Assembly (NCBI GenBank): GCA_964411665.1
Contig: CAYPMR010000002.1
Coordinates: forward strand, 1-64,000
Direction: 5' to 3'
Length of the DNA: 64,000 nucleotides
Source of the DNA: CALFCE01 sp964411665
GTDB taxonomy: Bacteria; Pseudomonadota; Gammaproteobacteria; Granulosicoccales; Granulosicoccaceae
The notes beneath the pieces are model-generated. The model was not told the DNA's origin. It was given only the letters and a program-made list of their open reading frames with translations, and did no database searches. Made by a program: the position numbers and the translations under genes. Shown here one piece after another: positions 16,777 to 25,977 of the stretch (within the stretch, counting starts at the first letter, position 1; the number at the start of each line of letters is the position of its first letter).

Positions 16777-18699
16777 ATGAGTACCGCAACGTCTGGCGAA
16801 AAAATGGTGTTCGAAGCGGAAGTGAACCAACTTCTGCAGCTTATGATTCATTCGCTGTATTCGAACCAGGAAATCTTTTTACGTGAGCTGATCAGTAACG
16901 CATCCGATGCCTGCGACAAGCTGCGTTTTGAGGCGCTCTCCGATGGAAGCTTACAGTCTCAGCAAGCGTCCCTGAACATCACTATCTCGGTTGATGAAGA
17001 GGCTGGCACCATTACCGTAGCGGATAATGGAATCGGCATGAATCGCGATGAGGTGATTGCCAATATCGGCACGATCGCAAAATCCGGCACTCGGCAGTTT
17101 CTGGAATCTTTGACTGGTGATCAAAAAACCGATGCGAAGATGATCGGACAGTTCGGCGTGGGGTTCTACTCGGCGTTTGTGGTCGCCGATAAAGTAAGCC
17201 TGCATACACGTCGCGCGGGTGACAAGGCTGCCGATGGGGTGCATTGGGAGTCTGATGGTTCCAGCGGCTATACCCTTGAAGCATCGGAAAAGAGTGAGCC
17301 CGGTACTGAAGTTACCCTGACCGTCAAGGATGACAGCAAAGAGTTTTTAAGTGCCTGGAAGTTGCGCTCGATTGTTAAAAAATATTCTGATCACATCACT
17401 TTTCCGATCATGATGCTGGAGGAAGTTACGCCTCCTGCTGAAGGTGAAGAGGCCAAAACTCCAGAGCTCGAACAGGTCAACGCAGCATCTGCTTTGTGGA
17501 CACGCTCCAAGAACGAGATAGGCGACGAAGACTACAAAGAATTCTACCAACAGGTTTGCCAGGATTACGAGGAGCCCCTGGCATGGACACATAATCGCGT
17601 TGAGGGAAAGCAGGAATACACAACTTTGTTGTTCATACCCAAACGAGCACCTTTTGATCTCTATGATGCGCAGCAACAGCGCAATGGCATCAAACTATTT
17701 GTGCAGCGTGTGTTCATTATGGATGAGGCCGATAAGCTGATGCCTCGTTATCTGCGGTTCGTCAGAGGTATAGTTGATTCCAACGATCTGCCCTTGAATG
17801 TATCTCGTGAGATTTTGCAGAACAACAAACTGATTGACGGCATTCGTTCCGGGTCTGTGAAAAAGGTATTGTCGATGCTGGAATCCATAGCCGAGAAAGA
17901 GCCTGAAAAATACAAGGATTTCTGGTCTGAATTTGGTCGTTGCTTAAAAGAAGCGCCGGGTGAGGATTTCGCCAACAAGGAACAAGTTGCAAAGCTGTAT
18001 CGATTTGACTCAACCAGCTCTTCCACCGAGGGTGAATTGGTTAGTCTCGATACGTACATAGAGCGGATGCAAGCCGGCCAGGACAAAATCTATTACATCA
18101 CGGCAGATAACTACCAGGCTGCCAGCAACAGCCCTCATCTTGAGGTATTTCGTGATAAATCAATTGAAGTACTGTTGTTGCACGATCGTGTTGACGAATG
18201 GATGATGGGCTACCTGATGGAATACGATGGCAAAAGCTTTGTATCGATAGCCAAGGGTGAGCTGGATCTTGAAGGGGTTGGTACAGCAAAATCCGATAGC
18301 GACGATAGTGCTGAGGAAAAACCAAGTGACGAGGAGACCGAAGGCTTGGTTAAACGCCTGAAAGAGGTATTAGCTGAGAAAACCAGTGATGTAAGGGTAT
18401 CCAAACGCTTGACCTCGTCGCCTGCCTGTGTTGTTTTGGGTGAGCAGGATATGGCGCTCCACATGCAGCAACTGATGAAACAGGTCGGACATGATGTTCC
18501 CGATTCCAATCCTGTGCTCGAAATCAACCCGTCGCATCCGATTCTACGTCTGCTCGATAAAGAGCCAGATGAGGATAAATTTGCTAATTGGTCGGAGTTG
18601 TTGCTGGATCAGGCTCTCTTGGCCGATGGTGGGCAACTTGATGATGGTGCCGGCTTCGTCAAACGCATGAATGAAATGTTTCTTGCGCTGAACAAATAG
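16777..18699 (+). CDS. htpG: Molecular chaperone HtpG (bacterial Hsp90)
   Basis: HtpG is a dimeric ATP-dependent chaperone. The 640-residue protein has the GHKL ATPase domain (LISNASDACDKLRFEAL, DNGIGMNRDEV, IGQFGVGFYSAFVVADKVS), the middle domain with PLNVSREILQNN (about residue 350), and the C-terminal dimerisation domain ending near HPILRLLDKEPDED. Length and motifs are normal. GGAGA lies upstream of the ATG. It appears to be a single-gene transcript. Confidence 0.98.
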   Translation: MSTATSGEKMVFEAEVNQLLQLMIHSLYSNQEIFLRELISNASDACDKLRFEALSDGSLQSQQASLNITISVDEEAGTITVADNGIGMNRDEVIANIGTIAKSGTRQFLESLTGDQKTDAKMIGQFGVGFYSAFVVADKVSLHTRRAGDKAADGVHWESDGSSGYTLEASEKSEPGTEVTLTVKDDSKEFLSAWKLRSIVKKYSDHITFPIMMLEEVTPPAEGEEAKTPELEQVNAASALWTRSKNEIGDEDYKEFYQQVCQDYEEPLAWTHNRVEGKQEYTTLLFIPKRAPFDLYDAQQQRNGIKLFVQRVFIMDEADKLMPRYLRFVRGIVDSNDLPLNVSREILQNNKLIDGIRSGSVKKVLSMLESIAEKEPEKYKDFWSEFGRCLKEAPGEDFANKEQVAKLYRFDSTSSSTEGELVSLDTYIERMQAGQDKIYYITADNYQAASNSPHLEVFRDKSIEVLLLHDRVDEWMMGYLMEYDGKSFVSIAKGELDLEGVGTAKSDSDDSAEEKPSDEETEGLVKRLKEVLAEKTSDVRVSKRLTSSPACVVLGEQDMALHMQQLMKQVGHDVPDSNPVLEINPSHPILRLLDKEPDEDKFANWSELLLDQALLADGGQLDDGAGFVKRMNEMFLALNK

Positions 18700-18722
18700 T
18701 CGCAGCGGGTGGTAACGGGACT

Positions 18723-18744
18723 GTCGTTTGCTTCTGCAAACGAC
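18723..18744 (+). terminator. Perfect 9-bp hairpin after htpG
   Basis: GTCGTTTGC and GCAAACGAC pair perfectly around a TTCT loop, 23 bases after the htpG stop. No T-run follows, so it may be an mRNA 3'-end stabiliser rather than a classical intrinsic terminator. Confidence 0.5.
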
Positions 18745-18877
18745 TAAACTAGGATGCTGGGAGCAAGTCTTGCCAATAGTGATCAGCGCCTGCCATTTTT
18801 CAAGATAGCGGTGTTGGCATCCGGCGGGCGGCACATACAATATTCGAGATTCACTTAACATTCGGATCTGGTTACAC

Positions 18878-19582
18878 ATGAACTCTGAACATCTGATGTC
18901 CAACAGCATTAAGACAAGGGCGACAAGGGCGACTATGGGAAGTATGACAAACGGTGGTGCAGGGCTTGTCCTGCCTCGAATCCTGTCAAAACTGGCGGTA
19001 TCCGTCGTTATTTTAATCTGTACAATGGTTGCGCCAATGACTGGCTACGCCGCAGGGGACGCAGCAGCTGGCGCCCAAAAAGCCTATACCTGCCTTGGTT
19101 GCCATGGTGTCAAACATTACGTGAATACCTACCCGACCTATCACGTTCCGAAGATTGCCGGACAGCACGAGGCTTATCTCATAGCTGCGTTGCAGGCGTA
19201 TCGAGGCAAGTCGCGATCGCATGCTTCGATGCAGGCCAATGCCAATCTGTTGAGTGATCAGGATATCGCGGATATTGCCGCCTACTTTGCCGGTCTTGGT
19301 GGAAAAAAACCCGAGAATCCGTCAACTGAGGTTGGACTGGAGCTGGCGCAAACCTGCGCAGCCTGTCATGGAGCTGATGGCAACTCGGTGGCACCAACTA
19401 ATCCCATACTGGCAGGGCAGTATAAAAGCTATATCAAGCAGGCGTTGCGCTCGTACAAGTCCGGTGATCGCCAAAACCCGATTATGACGGGTTTCGCTGC
19501 CGGACTATCAGACGCGGACATCGGTAAACTGGCTGAATATTTCTCTGATCAGAAAGGTAATATAAGAACCGCGCCGCGATAG
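18878..19582 (+). CDS. Diheme c-type cytochrome (cytochrome c4/c553-like)
   Basis: The 234-residue protein has an N-terminal export signal (LAVSVVILICTMVAPMTGYAAG). Two class I cytochrome c domains follow, with heme motifs CLGCH (residues 72-76) and CAACH (160-164). Candidate axial methionines are in HASMQANANLL and NPIMTGFAAGL. It would act in the periplasm as an electron carrier to a terminal oxidase. A 9-base sequence (ACAAGGGCG) is tandemly duplicated in the N-terminal coding region, giving TRATRAT. The exact start is uncertain; ATGs at 18896, 18935 and 18944 also precede the signal. Confidence 0.9.
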   Translation: MNSEHLMSNSIKTRATRATMGSMTNGGAGLVLPRILSKLAVSVVILICTMVAPMTGYAAGDAAAGAQKAYTCLGCHGVKHYVNTYPTYHVPKIAGQHEAYLIAALQAYRGKSRSHASMQANANLLSDQDIADIAAYFAGLGGKKPENPSTEVGLELAQTCAACHGADGNSVAPTNPILAGQYKSYIKQALRSYKSGDRQNPIMTGFAAGLSDADIGKLAEYFSDQKGNIRTAPR

Positions 19583-19618
19583 TTTTAGTAGTGTCGTTCA
19601 GGATTATGCTTTGAGACG

Positions 19619-19933
19619 TCAATTTTTATCGCTATCCTGACTTGCTTGGTGGTCACGACTGTTACGGGTAGCTGCATCAGCTGCTGACATCAGTTGCGAT
19701 TCAATATCGCGCGGCATCTGCAGGTGAAAGCCGTTTTTCGAAATGTTATTCAGCACTGTTGCTGAGTCTTCCTGGCTAAGTTTGCGTTCCACTGTCAGAT
19801 CCATTTGCAGAGAAAATTCAGCCTTGCCCAATTGCTGTTGTACTGCTTCGGGTAGTTGCGACAATATGTCTTTGTCAGCCACATAGACATACAGACCTTC
19901 GCGCTTTTCGCTTCTGTAAATATATACTTGCAT
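19619..19933 (-). CDS. YcgL domain-containing protein
   Basis: The 104-residue protein matches the YcgL family: MQVYIYRSEKREGLYVYVADKD, a central VERKLSQEDSATVLNNISKNGFHLQMP, and a polar C-terminal tail. The family is confined to gammaproteobacteria and its function is unknown. It is convergent with the cytochrome gene, 36 bases apart. Confidence 0.9.
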   Translation of the reverse strand: MQVYIYRSEKREGLYVYVADKDILSQLPEAVQQQLGKAEFSLQMDLTVERKLSQEDSATVLNNISKNGFHLQMPRDIESQLMSAADAATRNSRDHQASQDSDKN

Positions 19934-20110
19934 CGTCTATTTTCGGCGCTCATTGCAGGACTTTGAGTGTTTCATCAGCGGTTTCAACGGCAGTTAATCT
20001 GGATTGCGTTGCTTGGTGTCGCTCGAATCGACCCTCAGGATACTGCTAACATATTCCAATGCGCCCTGCTGGCGCAAGTAATCAAAGTTGGTAATTGTGC
20101 AGGAAATTCT

Positions 20111-20524
20111 TTGACTGAACAGATCGAGCGTCAGCGCCTGGATAAATGGTTATGGGCTGCGCGATTTTACAAAACTAGAAGTACTGCTTCCAGCCAGATT
20201 CAAAAGGGCCGGGTAAGTGTTAATGGTCAGCGAGGCAAGCCTTCAAGGCTAATTAGCGTTGGTGATCAAGTGATAGTGCAAAAAATTCCGTATAATTTCG
20301 AAATAACTGTTATCGCACTAAATGAACAGCGCCGATCGGCGAGCGAGGCGCAGACTCTGTACAAAGAGTCGACGGAAAGTATAGAGCTGCGGACTGAAGA
20401 GGCGGCACGCAGGCGTGCTGAAAGGGTTGCTGATCAGGGATTACGGGGTGAGGGACGCCCCACAAAACGTCAGCGCCGGCAAATTATTCGATTTCGAAAT
20501 CAGAGCAGTGAGTCCGATGAGTAA
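20111..20524 (+). CDS. hslR: Ribosome-associated heat shock protein Hsp15-like (S4 domain)
   Basis: Hsp15 rescues 50S subunits carrying nascent chains after heat stress. The S4 RNA-binding domain begins RLDKWLWAARFYKTRSTASS, continues with KGRVSVNGQRGKPS, and is followed by the family signature ALNEQRRSASEAQTLYKES. A basic tail (RRAERVADQ and KRQRRQ) ends the protein. I chose TTG 20111 because it gives a 137-residue protein like E. coli Hsp15 and has AGGAA five bases upstream. The frame stays open to 19967 but those residues are unlike the family. Confidence 0.9.
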   Translation: MTEQIERQRLDKWLWAARFYKTRSTASSQIQKGRVSVNGQRGKPSRLISVGDQVIVQKIPYNFEITVIALNEQRRSASEAQTLYKESTESIELRTEEAARRRAERVADQGLRGEGRPTKRQRRQIIRFRNQSSESDE

Positions 20525-20573
20525 AAAGCTTAGGGACCACCTACCTAAAATATAACTTTGTAAGGGGATGTAT

Positions 20574-21764
20574 ATGGAGAGCTTGCAGGCAGGCTCAGAT
20601 GTACTGTTTGTTTTGATGGGTGCGATACTCGTCTTATGGATGCATGCAGGATTTGCGTTTCTCGAGGTTGGGACTGTCCGTGAGAAAAATCAGGTAAATG
20701 CACTTTCTAAAATTTTCTCAGACTTTGGTGCATCAACTATTGCCTACTTTTTCGTTGGTTATAGCGTCGCCTATGGCACAAATTTCTTTAGTTCGGCTCC
20801 GGCGCTAAACGCCAACAATGGCTATGAACTGGTCAAGTTCTTTTTTCTGTTGACGTTTGCTGCTGCCATACCAGCGATCATCTCTGGTGGTATTGCCGAG
20901 CGTGCCAAGTTCTATCCACAATTTTTTGCCTCGATGATTATTGTCGCTGTGATATATCCTTTTTTTGAGGGTATTGTCTGGAATGGTAATTTTGATATTC
21001 AAGAGAAAATCACAGCTATAGGCGGCGCGCCTTTCCATGATTTTGCAGGATCCATTGTGGTGCACGGTATGGGTGGCTGGATCGCGTTGGCAGCGGTGTT
21101 GCTGCTGGGTGCAAGAACCGGCAGGTATACATCCGGTGGTGCTGCGGCATTGTCTCACCCGCCGTCAAGTATTCCATTTCTGGCGCTTGGCGCATGGATA
21201 CTTACCGTTGGCTGGTTTGGTTTCAACGTTATGTCTGCACAGGCAGTCGAGGCGGTTAGCGGCCTTGTAGCAATGAATTCGTTACTGGCGATGGTGGGTG
21301 GTTTGCTTGCAGCTTTGGTTGCCGGTCGCAATGATCCCGGTTTCCTGCATAACGGACCGCTGGCGGGTCTGGTTGCGGTTTGTGCAGGCTCAGATATCAT
21401 GCACCCACTTGGGTCACTATGCACTGGTGCCGTGGCAGGTGTTTTGTTTGTGGTCAGCTTCACCCTTGCTCAAAATCGTTGGCGTATAGATGATGTTTTG
21501 GGCGTCTGGCCATTGCATGGTTTGTGTGGAGCCTGGGGTGGCATCGCAGCAGGTATATTCGGTCTTGAGGCATTGGGCGGAATGGGTGGTGTGACGCTGG
21601 TTTCGCAACTGCTCGGTACGGTGGGTGGTGTGTTGTTTGCGTTGGCAGGTGGTTTTTTAGTTTATGGGATACTCAAAGGTTCCGTGGGCATTCGTCTGGA
21701 TGAAGAGGAGGAATACCTGGGGGCTGACCTGAGTATTCATCGTATATCGTCCAGATCGAAATAG
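20574..21764 (+). CDS. amtB: Ammonium transporter
   Basis: The 396-residue inner-membrane channel conducts ammonium. It shows the Amt signatures: the N-terminal LMGAILVLWMHAGFAFLEVG, the pore helix block DFAGSIVVHGMGGWIALAAVLLLG split over two helices, and HGLCGAWGGIAAGIFG. The conserved pore histidines lie in VHGMGG and LHGLCG. About 11 membrane helices are predicted. AAGGGG is six bases before ATG 20574; an ATG at 20568 lies too close to it. The gene precedes glnK, the reverse of the usual glnK-amtB order. Confidence 0.95.
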   Translation: MESLQAGSDVLFVLMGAILVLWMHAGFAFLEVGTVREKNQVNALSKIFSDFGASTIAYFFVGYSVAYGTNFFSSAPALNANNGYELVKFFFLLTFAAAIPAIISGGIAERAKFYPQFFASMIIVAVIYPFFEGIVWNGNFDIQEKITAIGGAPFHDFAGSIVVHGMGGWIALAAVLLLGARTGRYTSGGAAALSHPPSSIPFLALGAWILTVGWFGFNVMSAQAVEAVSGLVAMNSLLAMVGGLLAALVAGRNDPGFLHNGPLAGLVAVCAGSDIMHPLGSLCTGAVAGVLFVVSFTLAQNRWRIDDVLGVWPLHGLCGAWGGIAAGIFGLEALGGMGGVTLVSQLLGTVGGVLFALAGGFLVYGILKGSVGIRLDEEEEYLGADLSIHRISSRSK

Positions 21765-21873
21765 GCCAATGATTGTCAACTACTTGTTGTGTGTTGATGT
21801 CATGGGCCGGTTTAGTTGTCAGCAGTCGCCAGGCAGACTGCATTCAATGCGTTGTGCGTCGGAGTAAAATTTC

Positions 21874-22212
21874 ATGAAAAGAGTTACAGCAATAATAAAA
21901 CCCTACAAACTCGAAGACGTACGAGAAGAATTGTCGAAAATCGGGGTCACTGGAATCACAGTGACTGAGGTTAAGGGCTTTGGTCGCCAGAAAGGTCACA
22001 CCGAACTGTACAGAGGTGCGGAGTATGTGATCGATTTTTTACCCAAGGTCAAACTGGAAGTAGTGCTTGTTGAGCAGTTGGTCGATGAATGTGTTGATGC
22101 CATCGTGCGTTCAGCACAAACCGGCAAGATCGGTGATGGCAAAATATTCGTGGAAAGTATTGAGCGCGCTATCAGAATTCGTACTGGTGAAGAAGGCGAC
22201 GATGCGGTCTGA
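21874..22212 (+). CDS. glnK: Nitrogen regulatory protein P-II (GlnB/GlnK)
   Basis: The trimeric P-II protein senses ATP/ADP, 2-oxoglutarate and, by uridylylation, glutamine. The 112 residues include the T-loop GRQKGHTELYRGAEYVIDF with the uridylylated Tyr51, the B-loop TGKIGDGKIFV, and the C-terminal IRIRTGEEGDDAV. Position next to amtB supports a GlnK role of closing the channel. GGAG precedes the ATG. pcnB follows after 44 bases on the same strand. Confidence 0.95.
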   Translation: MKRVTAIIKPYKLEDVREELSKIGVTGITVTEVKGFGRQKGHTELYRGAEYVIDFLPKVKLEVVLVEQLVDECVDAIVRSAQTGKIGDGKIFVESIERAIRIRTGEEGDDAV

Positions 22213-22256
22213 CCACCTTTCATACGTGATGATTATTCAACCAGCAGGACATTCTC

Positions 22257-23597
22257 ATTCCTGACATTATCCCTGCATCGACACATGGCGTTTCGCGCCA
22301 GTCCATAAGCACTAATGCCCTGAAGGTTCTTGATCGCCTGCATCAGAGTGGCTATGCGAGCTATCTCGTCGGTGGCGGTGTCAGAGATGCGCTACTCGAC
22401 CTGAATCCTAAAGATTTCGATGTAGCGACAGATGCCAGTCCTGAAGAGGTTAAGGCGCTGTTCCGCAATTCCAGAATTATCGGTCGTCGCTTTCGACTGG
22501 TACATGTTGTTTTTGGTCGTGACATTGTCGAGGTAGCGACTTTTCGTGCAGATCATTCCAGTGGCAGCGGCGGTCAGACGGGTAGTGATGGCCGCATCTT
22601 GCGCGATAACGTATTCGGCAGTATCGAGGAAGATGCATTGCGTCGCGATTTTACTGTCAATGCGCTGTACTTCAACATCGAAGACAACACAGTGGTTGAT
22701 TTTGTCGGTGGTATGGAAGATTTACGCCTCGGCGTTTTCCGTCTGCTGGGCGATCCGGTGCAACGCTGTGAAGAAGATCCGGTACGTGCGTTACGGGCTG
22801 CACGATTGTCTGCCAAGCTGGATTTTAGTATTGATGAACAAACCCTGGATGCGATGTACGAAACAGCGCCAATGCTGGAATCCATGCCGCCTGCACGCTT
22901 GTTTGAGGAAACACTGAAGATGTTTCAAGGTGGTTATGCTGTTAAAAGTTTTGAAAAACTGCTTGAACTCGAACTGTTTGAATTTCTTTTTCCGGCTACC
23001 GCTGAGCGCCTGGAGGATCATGCAACGGTATCTGTCGATGAGTCTGTTGCTGATGATACAGAGAGACAACTCATCGTTGCTGCACTTAAGAATACGGATG
23101 CACGTGTTGATCAGGGACTGCCTATCACGCCTGCTTATTTACTGGCTTTCATGCAGTGGGGTGGTATTTATCGACGAGCTCGAAAATTACTCCTTGACGG
23201 TAACAGCCCCAGTGATGCCTTGTGGCGAGCCGGAGAAGATCTCTTGTCAGCACAGCAACATGTCACGGCCATACCGCGCAGATTGTCGGGACCGATGCGA
23301 GAAATATGGGGCATGCAGCCGGCTCTTGAACAGTACAGTGGGCAGCGTTCTCTCGAGCTAATGGAAAATCGCAGATTCAGGGCCGCTTACGATTTTCTCT
23401 GTCTGCGTGCAAGCTTCGACGATAGTCTTGGTGCTTGTGCAGACTGGTGGACCAAGGTGCAAGAGATGAACGATGAGGAACAGCAGGAATTCGTTGCTGA
23501 CAAGCCGGTTGTCACACTGCATTGGGGTGAAATTATCAAGCGCCGACGTCGTGGCCGCAAAACACGTCGTAACACGCGGTCAAAACCAAAAAACTAG
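22257..23597 (+). CDS. pcnB: Poly(A) polymerase I, AUU start
   Basis: PcnB adds poly(A) tails that promote RNA decay. Translation upstream of the first canonical start shows an intact class II nucleotidyltransferase head: ISTNALKVLDRL, YLVGGGVRDALLDLNPKDFD with the DxD metal ligands, then EEDALRRDFTVNAL and EEDPVRALRAARLSAKLDF, and a basic tail (KRRRRGRKTRRNTR). The first in-frame ATG/GTG/TTG is TTG 22599, which would delete the catalytic head. From the stop at 22230 to there, ATT 22257 has AGGA seven bases upstream and gives 446 residues. E. coli pcnB is known to start at AUU, a device that keeps the enzyme scarce. Confidence 0.95.
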   Translation: MPDIIPASTHGVSRQSISTNALKVLDRLHQSGYASYLVGGGVRDALLDLNPKDFDVATDASPEEVKALFRNSRIIGRRFRLVHVVFGRDIVEVATFRADHSSGSGGQTGSDGRILRDNVFGSIEEDALRRDFTVNALYFNIEDNTVVDFVGGMEDLRLGVFRLLGDPVQRCEEDPVRALRAARLSAKLDFSIDEQTLDAMYETAPMLESMPPARLFEETLKMFQGGYAVKSFEKLLELELFEFLFPATAERLEDHATVSVDESVADDTERQLIVAALKNTDARVDQGLPITPAYLLAFMQWGGIYRRARKLLLDGNSPSDALWRAGEDLLSAQQHVTAIPRRLSGPMREIWGMQPALEQYSGQRSLELMENRRFRAAYDFLCLRASFDDSLGACADWWTKVQEMNDEEQQEFVADKPVVTLHWGEIIKRRRRGRKTRRNTRSKPKN

Positions 23598-23628
23598 GGG
23601 TCTGCTTTCAAAAGATAGCTAGTCATTA

Positions 23629-24153
23629 ATGGAGTCGGACGAAGAGCAAATTTTTATTGCGCTAGGATCCAACCTGGATCAACCTGATCGGCAGGTACAG
23701 GACGGTTTACGCGCCTTGTGCGCATCGAGCGATGTGCAGGTGCTTAACTGCTCTGGACTGTATTCAACTCAACCCATGGGGCCGGCTGATCAGCCTGATT
23801 TTGTCAATGCCGTATGTCAGGTGACATCAGGTTTGCAGCCAATTGATTTACTGGATGTTTTACAAGCCATTGAAAAGGCGTCAGGGCGTGATGCGAATGG
23901 AAAACGCTGGGGCCCGCGTACGCTTGATCTTGATTTACTGTTATATGGTGAGCGCCTCATAAGTAGCGAACGTTTAACAGTGCCACATCCGGGATTGCTG
24001 GAGCGTTCGTTTGTATTATTCCCTTTATTGGAGATTGCACCGAATTGCCGTGTTCCTGAAAAAGGGCTTGCGAGTAACTACCAATCGACCGTGAAAAATT
24101 ATGGTATCGAGCGTATCCGCGATGTTGGAGTAGACTATCGTTCTGCTACTTAG
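23629..24153 (+). CDS. folK: 2-amino-4-hydroxy-6-hydroxymethyldihydropteridine diphosphokinase
   Basis: HPPK transfers pyrophosphate from ATP to the pterin in folate synthesis. The 174-residue protein has ALGSNLDQP at the N-terminus, STQPMGPADQPDFVNAV, and the signature WGPRTLDLDLLLYG with its metal-binding aspartates. The pcnB-folK order is common in gammaproteobacteria; the gap is 31 bases. The usual downstream panB/panC genes are replaced by a deoxynucleoside kinase. Confidence 0.95.
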   Translation: MESDEEQIFIALGSNLDQPDRQVQDGLRALCASSDVQVLNCSGLYSTQPMGPADQPDFVNAVCQVTSGLQPIDLLDVLQAIEKASGRDANGKRWGPRTLDLDLLLYGERLISSERLTVPHPGLLERSFVLFPLLEIAPNCRVPEKGLASNYQSTVKNYGIERIRDVGVDYRSAT

Positions 24154-24282
24154 TAAGTTGTTGATCCTGCGTTTCACAGGCTTTGGTGTCAGTTATAATG
24201 GTGGCTGAATATTTTAAAGCAAATCGGGTAAATAATTAGTATTGCTAGCTATGCAATCATCAGTATTTAATCAGGGTTAAAC

Positions 24283-24936
24283 ATGCTGGATATTCCAATC
24301 AAACACAAATTTGTATCCGTTGAGGGTCCTATAGGTGTTGGCAAGACAACCCTGGCCAAGCGCTTGGCGCAATCCGTTGGCTTTCGTTTTGTTACTGATA
24401 CTGAACATGAGAACCCGTATCTGGAAAGGTTCTATCGCGATCCCGAGCATTTTTCCTTCCACACTCAAATTGATTTTTTGCTGTCGCGTATCAGAGCGCT
24501 TGAAAGCATGTTAGCAACATCTGACTCTCCAGGTTTTGTAGCTGACTTCTTTCTTGCAAAGGACAGATTGTTTGCCGCAACCACACTTGATGAGCAGGAA
24601 TATCATATGTACGAAACCCTGTATCGGAGATTGTGTGAAAACCTGCCAACACCGGATCTGGTTATTTATTTACAAGCCCCTGTGGAAATTCTTATAAACA
24701 GGATTGAGAAACGTGGGTTGCGTTTTGAACAACGCATGGACAGTAGTTACCTGCAACGCATAATCGATGGGTATGAGGCGTACTTCCACCACTACGACCG
24801 TTCGCCATTACTGGTGGTCAATGCGTCTGCTATCAACCTTGCCGAGAATCAACAGGATTACAACAATTTATTGAACAATATTGCGGAAATATCAGCAGGG
24901 CGTCATTATTTGAACCCAATCGCGGAAATTTCCTGA
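24283..24936 (+). CDS. Deoxynucleoside kinase family protein
   Basis: The 217-residue protein has the P-loop EGPIGVGKTTLAKRLA, the substrate-side motif FLAKDRLFAATTL in the position of the family's DRS block, and the LID-like EKRGLRFEQRM. It likely phosphorylates deoxyadenosine or deoxyguanosine for nucleotide salvage; substrate preference cannot be read from the sequence. AGGG lies upstream of the ATG. It is 129 bases after folK and may have its own promoter. Confidence 0.88.
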   Translation: MLDIPIKHKFVSVEGPIGVGKTTLAKRLAQSVGFRFVTDTEHENPYLERFYRDPEHFSFHTQIDFLLSRIRALESMLATSDSPGFVADFFLAKDRLFAATTLDEQEYHMYETLYRRLCENLPTPDLVIYLQAPVEILINRIEKRGLRFEQRMDSSYLQRIIDGYEAYFHHYDRSPLLVVNASAINLAENQQDYNNLLNNIAEISAGRHYLNPIAEIS

Positions 24937-25275
24937 TCACGCTGCTGGAGGTCGCTTTTTTTGTGATTCTAACTGACTGATAAATAAAGGAATATATTTG
25001 TTTTTACTCGTAATTGCTCGATTCCACTGCATTTCGTCGACACAGCGCTTGGCGGCATCTGCTTGTTTGTTAAAATAGCCCATTGGTGCAGAGTGTATCG
25101 TTAACTCATCAACCTGCACTCAATTGTTTCCGATTTTGCCCTGGTGCGTTTTTCGAATCTGCCAGTAGCGAAAGCGGAGCACTTCTCAGTTTGTATTTTG
25201 ACTGTTGACCCTTCCCCGTAAACAATCGGGGCAAAACCGGCCATCTGTGACTTGGCCTAATCTGGAAATCTGACT
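24937..25275. other. Intergenic region before the response regulator
   Basis: A 60-codon minus-strand frame (24937-25119) overlaps nothing but has no recognisable family or clear ribosome binding site. A run of seven T residues follows the kinase gene at about 24955-24961 but without a convincing stem. Nothing else is evident. Confidence 0.4.
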
Positions 25276-25977
25276 ATGGCTGAATTTCGAACGCTCAGAA
25301 TCGCGTTGCTGGAAGATGAACAGGAGCAGGCTGCTCGTGTGTCTTCGTGGATCGTCGATAAGGGCTTCCAGTGCAGTGTGTTTGATGCTGCTGACGAATT
25401 CCAGCGTGCTTTTAGAAAGACGAGCTTTGACGTTGTTGTGCTGGACTGGACTCTGGAAACCGGCAGTTCAGGCCTTGAGGTGTTGCACTGGATTCGCAAG
25501 ACACTTGCCAGTGACATACCCATTATCTTTGTTACTGCAAGGCAGGCCGAATCAGATATCGTGACTGCATTGCAGGCCGGTGCTGACGATTATCTTGGCA
25601 AACCAGTCCGTCAGCACGAATTGCTGGCACGCTTGCAGGCTCTGGCCAGACGCGCTCAGCCTGAAACCGAGACACTCGAATGTCCTCCCTATACGTTTGA
25701 TACATCAAACCGCCAGGTCCTGTTGAATGGAGAGCCAGTGCGATTAACTGAAAAAGAATATGAGTTGGCAGTTTTTCTGTTTCGCAATCGCGGACGAGTG
25801 TTGTCGAGGCAACACCTGTTGACCTCTGTCTGGGGAACATCTGCGGAGCTCAACACCCGTACAGTGGATACCCATGCCAGCCGGCTGCGAAAAAAGTTGA
25901 AATTGCTGGCATCGGAGCGCTGGAAACTGACTTCCATCTACCAGCATGGTTACCGTCTGGAAGAACACACAGCCTAA
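25276..25977 (+). CDS. OmpR/PhoB-type response regulator
   Basis: The 233-residue protein has a receiver domain (about 1-120) with the acidic pocket LLEDEQEQ, phospho-acceptor Asp57 in VVVLDWTLE, and the conserved lysine in YLGKPVR. A winged-helix DNA-binding domain follows (about 135-230; RLTEKEYELAVFLFRNRGRVLSR). It lies upstream of the FecR and CHASE2 kinase genes in the same orientation, so it is the probable phosphate recipient of that kinase. The 567-base gap means it may be a separate transcript. Confidence 0.93.
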   Translation: MAEFRTLRIALLEDEQEQAARVSSWIVDKGFQCSVFDAADEFQRAFRKTSFDVVVLDWTLETGSSGLEVLHWIRKTLASDIPIIFVTARQAESDIVTALQAGADDYLGKPVRQHELLARLQALARRAQPETETLECPPYTFDTSNRQVLLNGEPVRLTEKEYELAVFLFRNRGRVLSRQHLLTSVWGTSAELNTRTVDTHASRLRKKLKLLASERWKLTSIYQHGYRLEEHTA

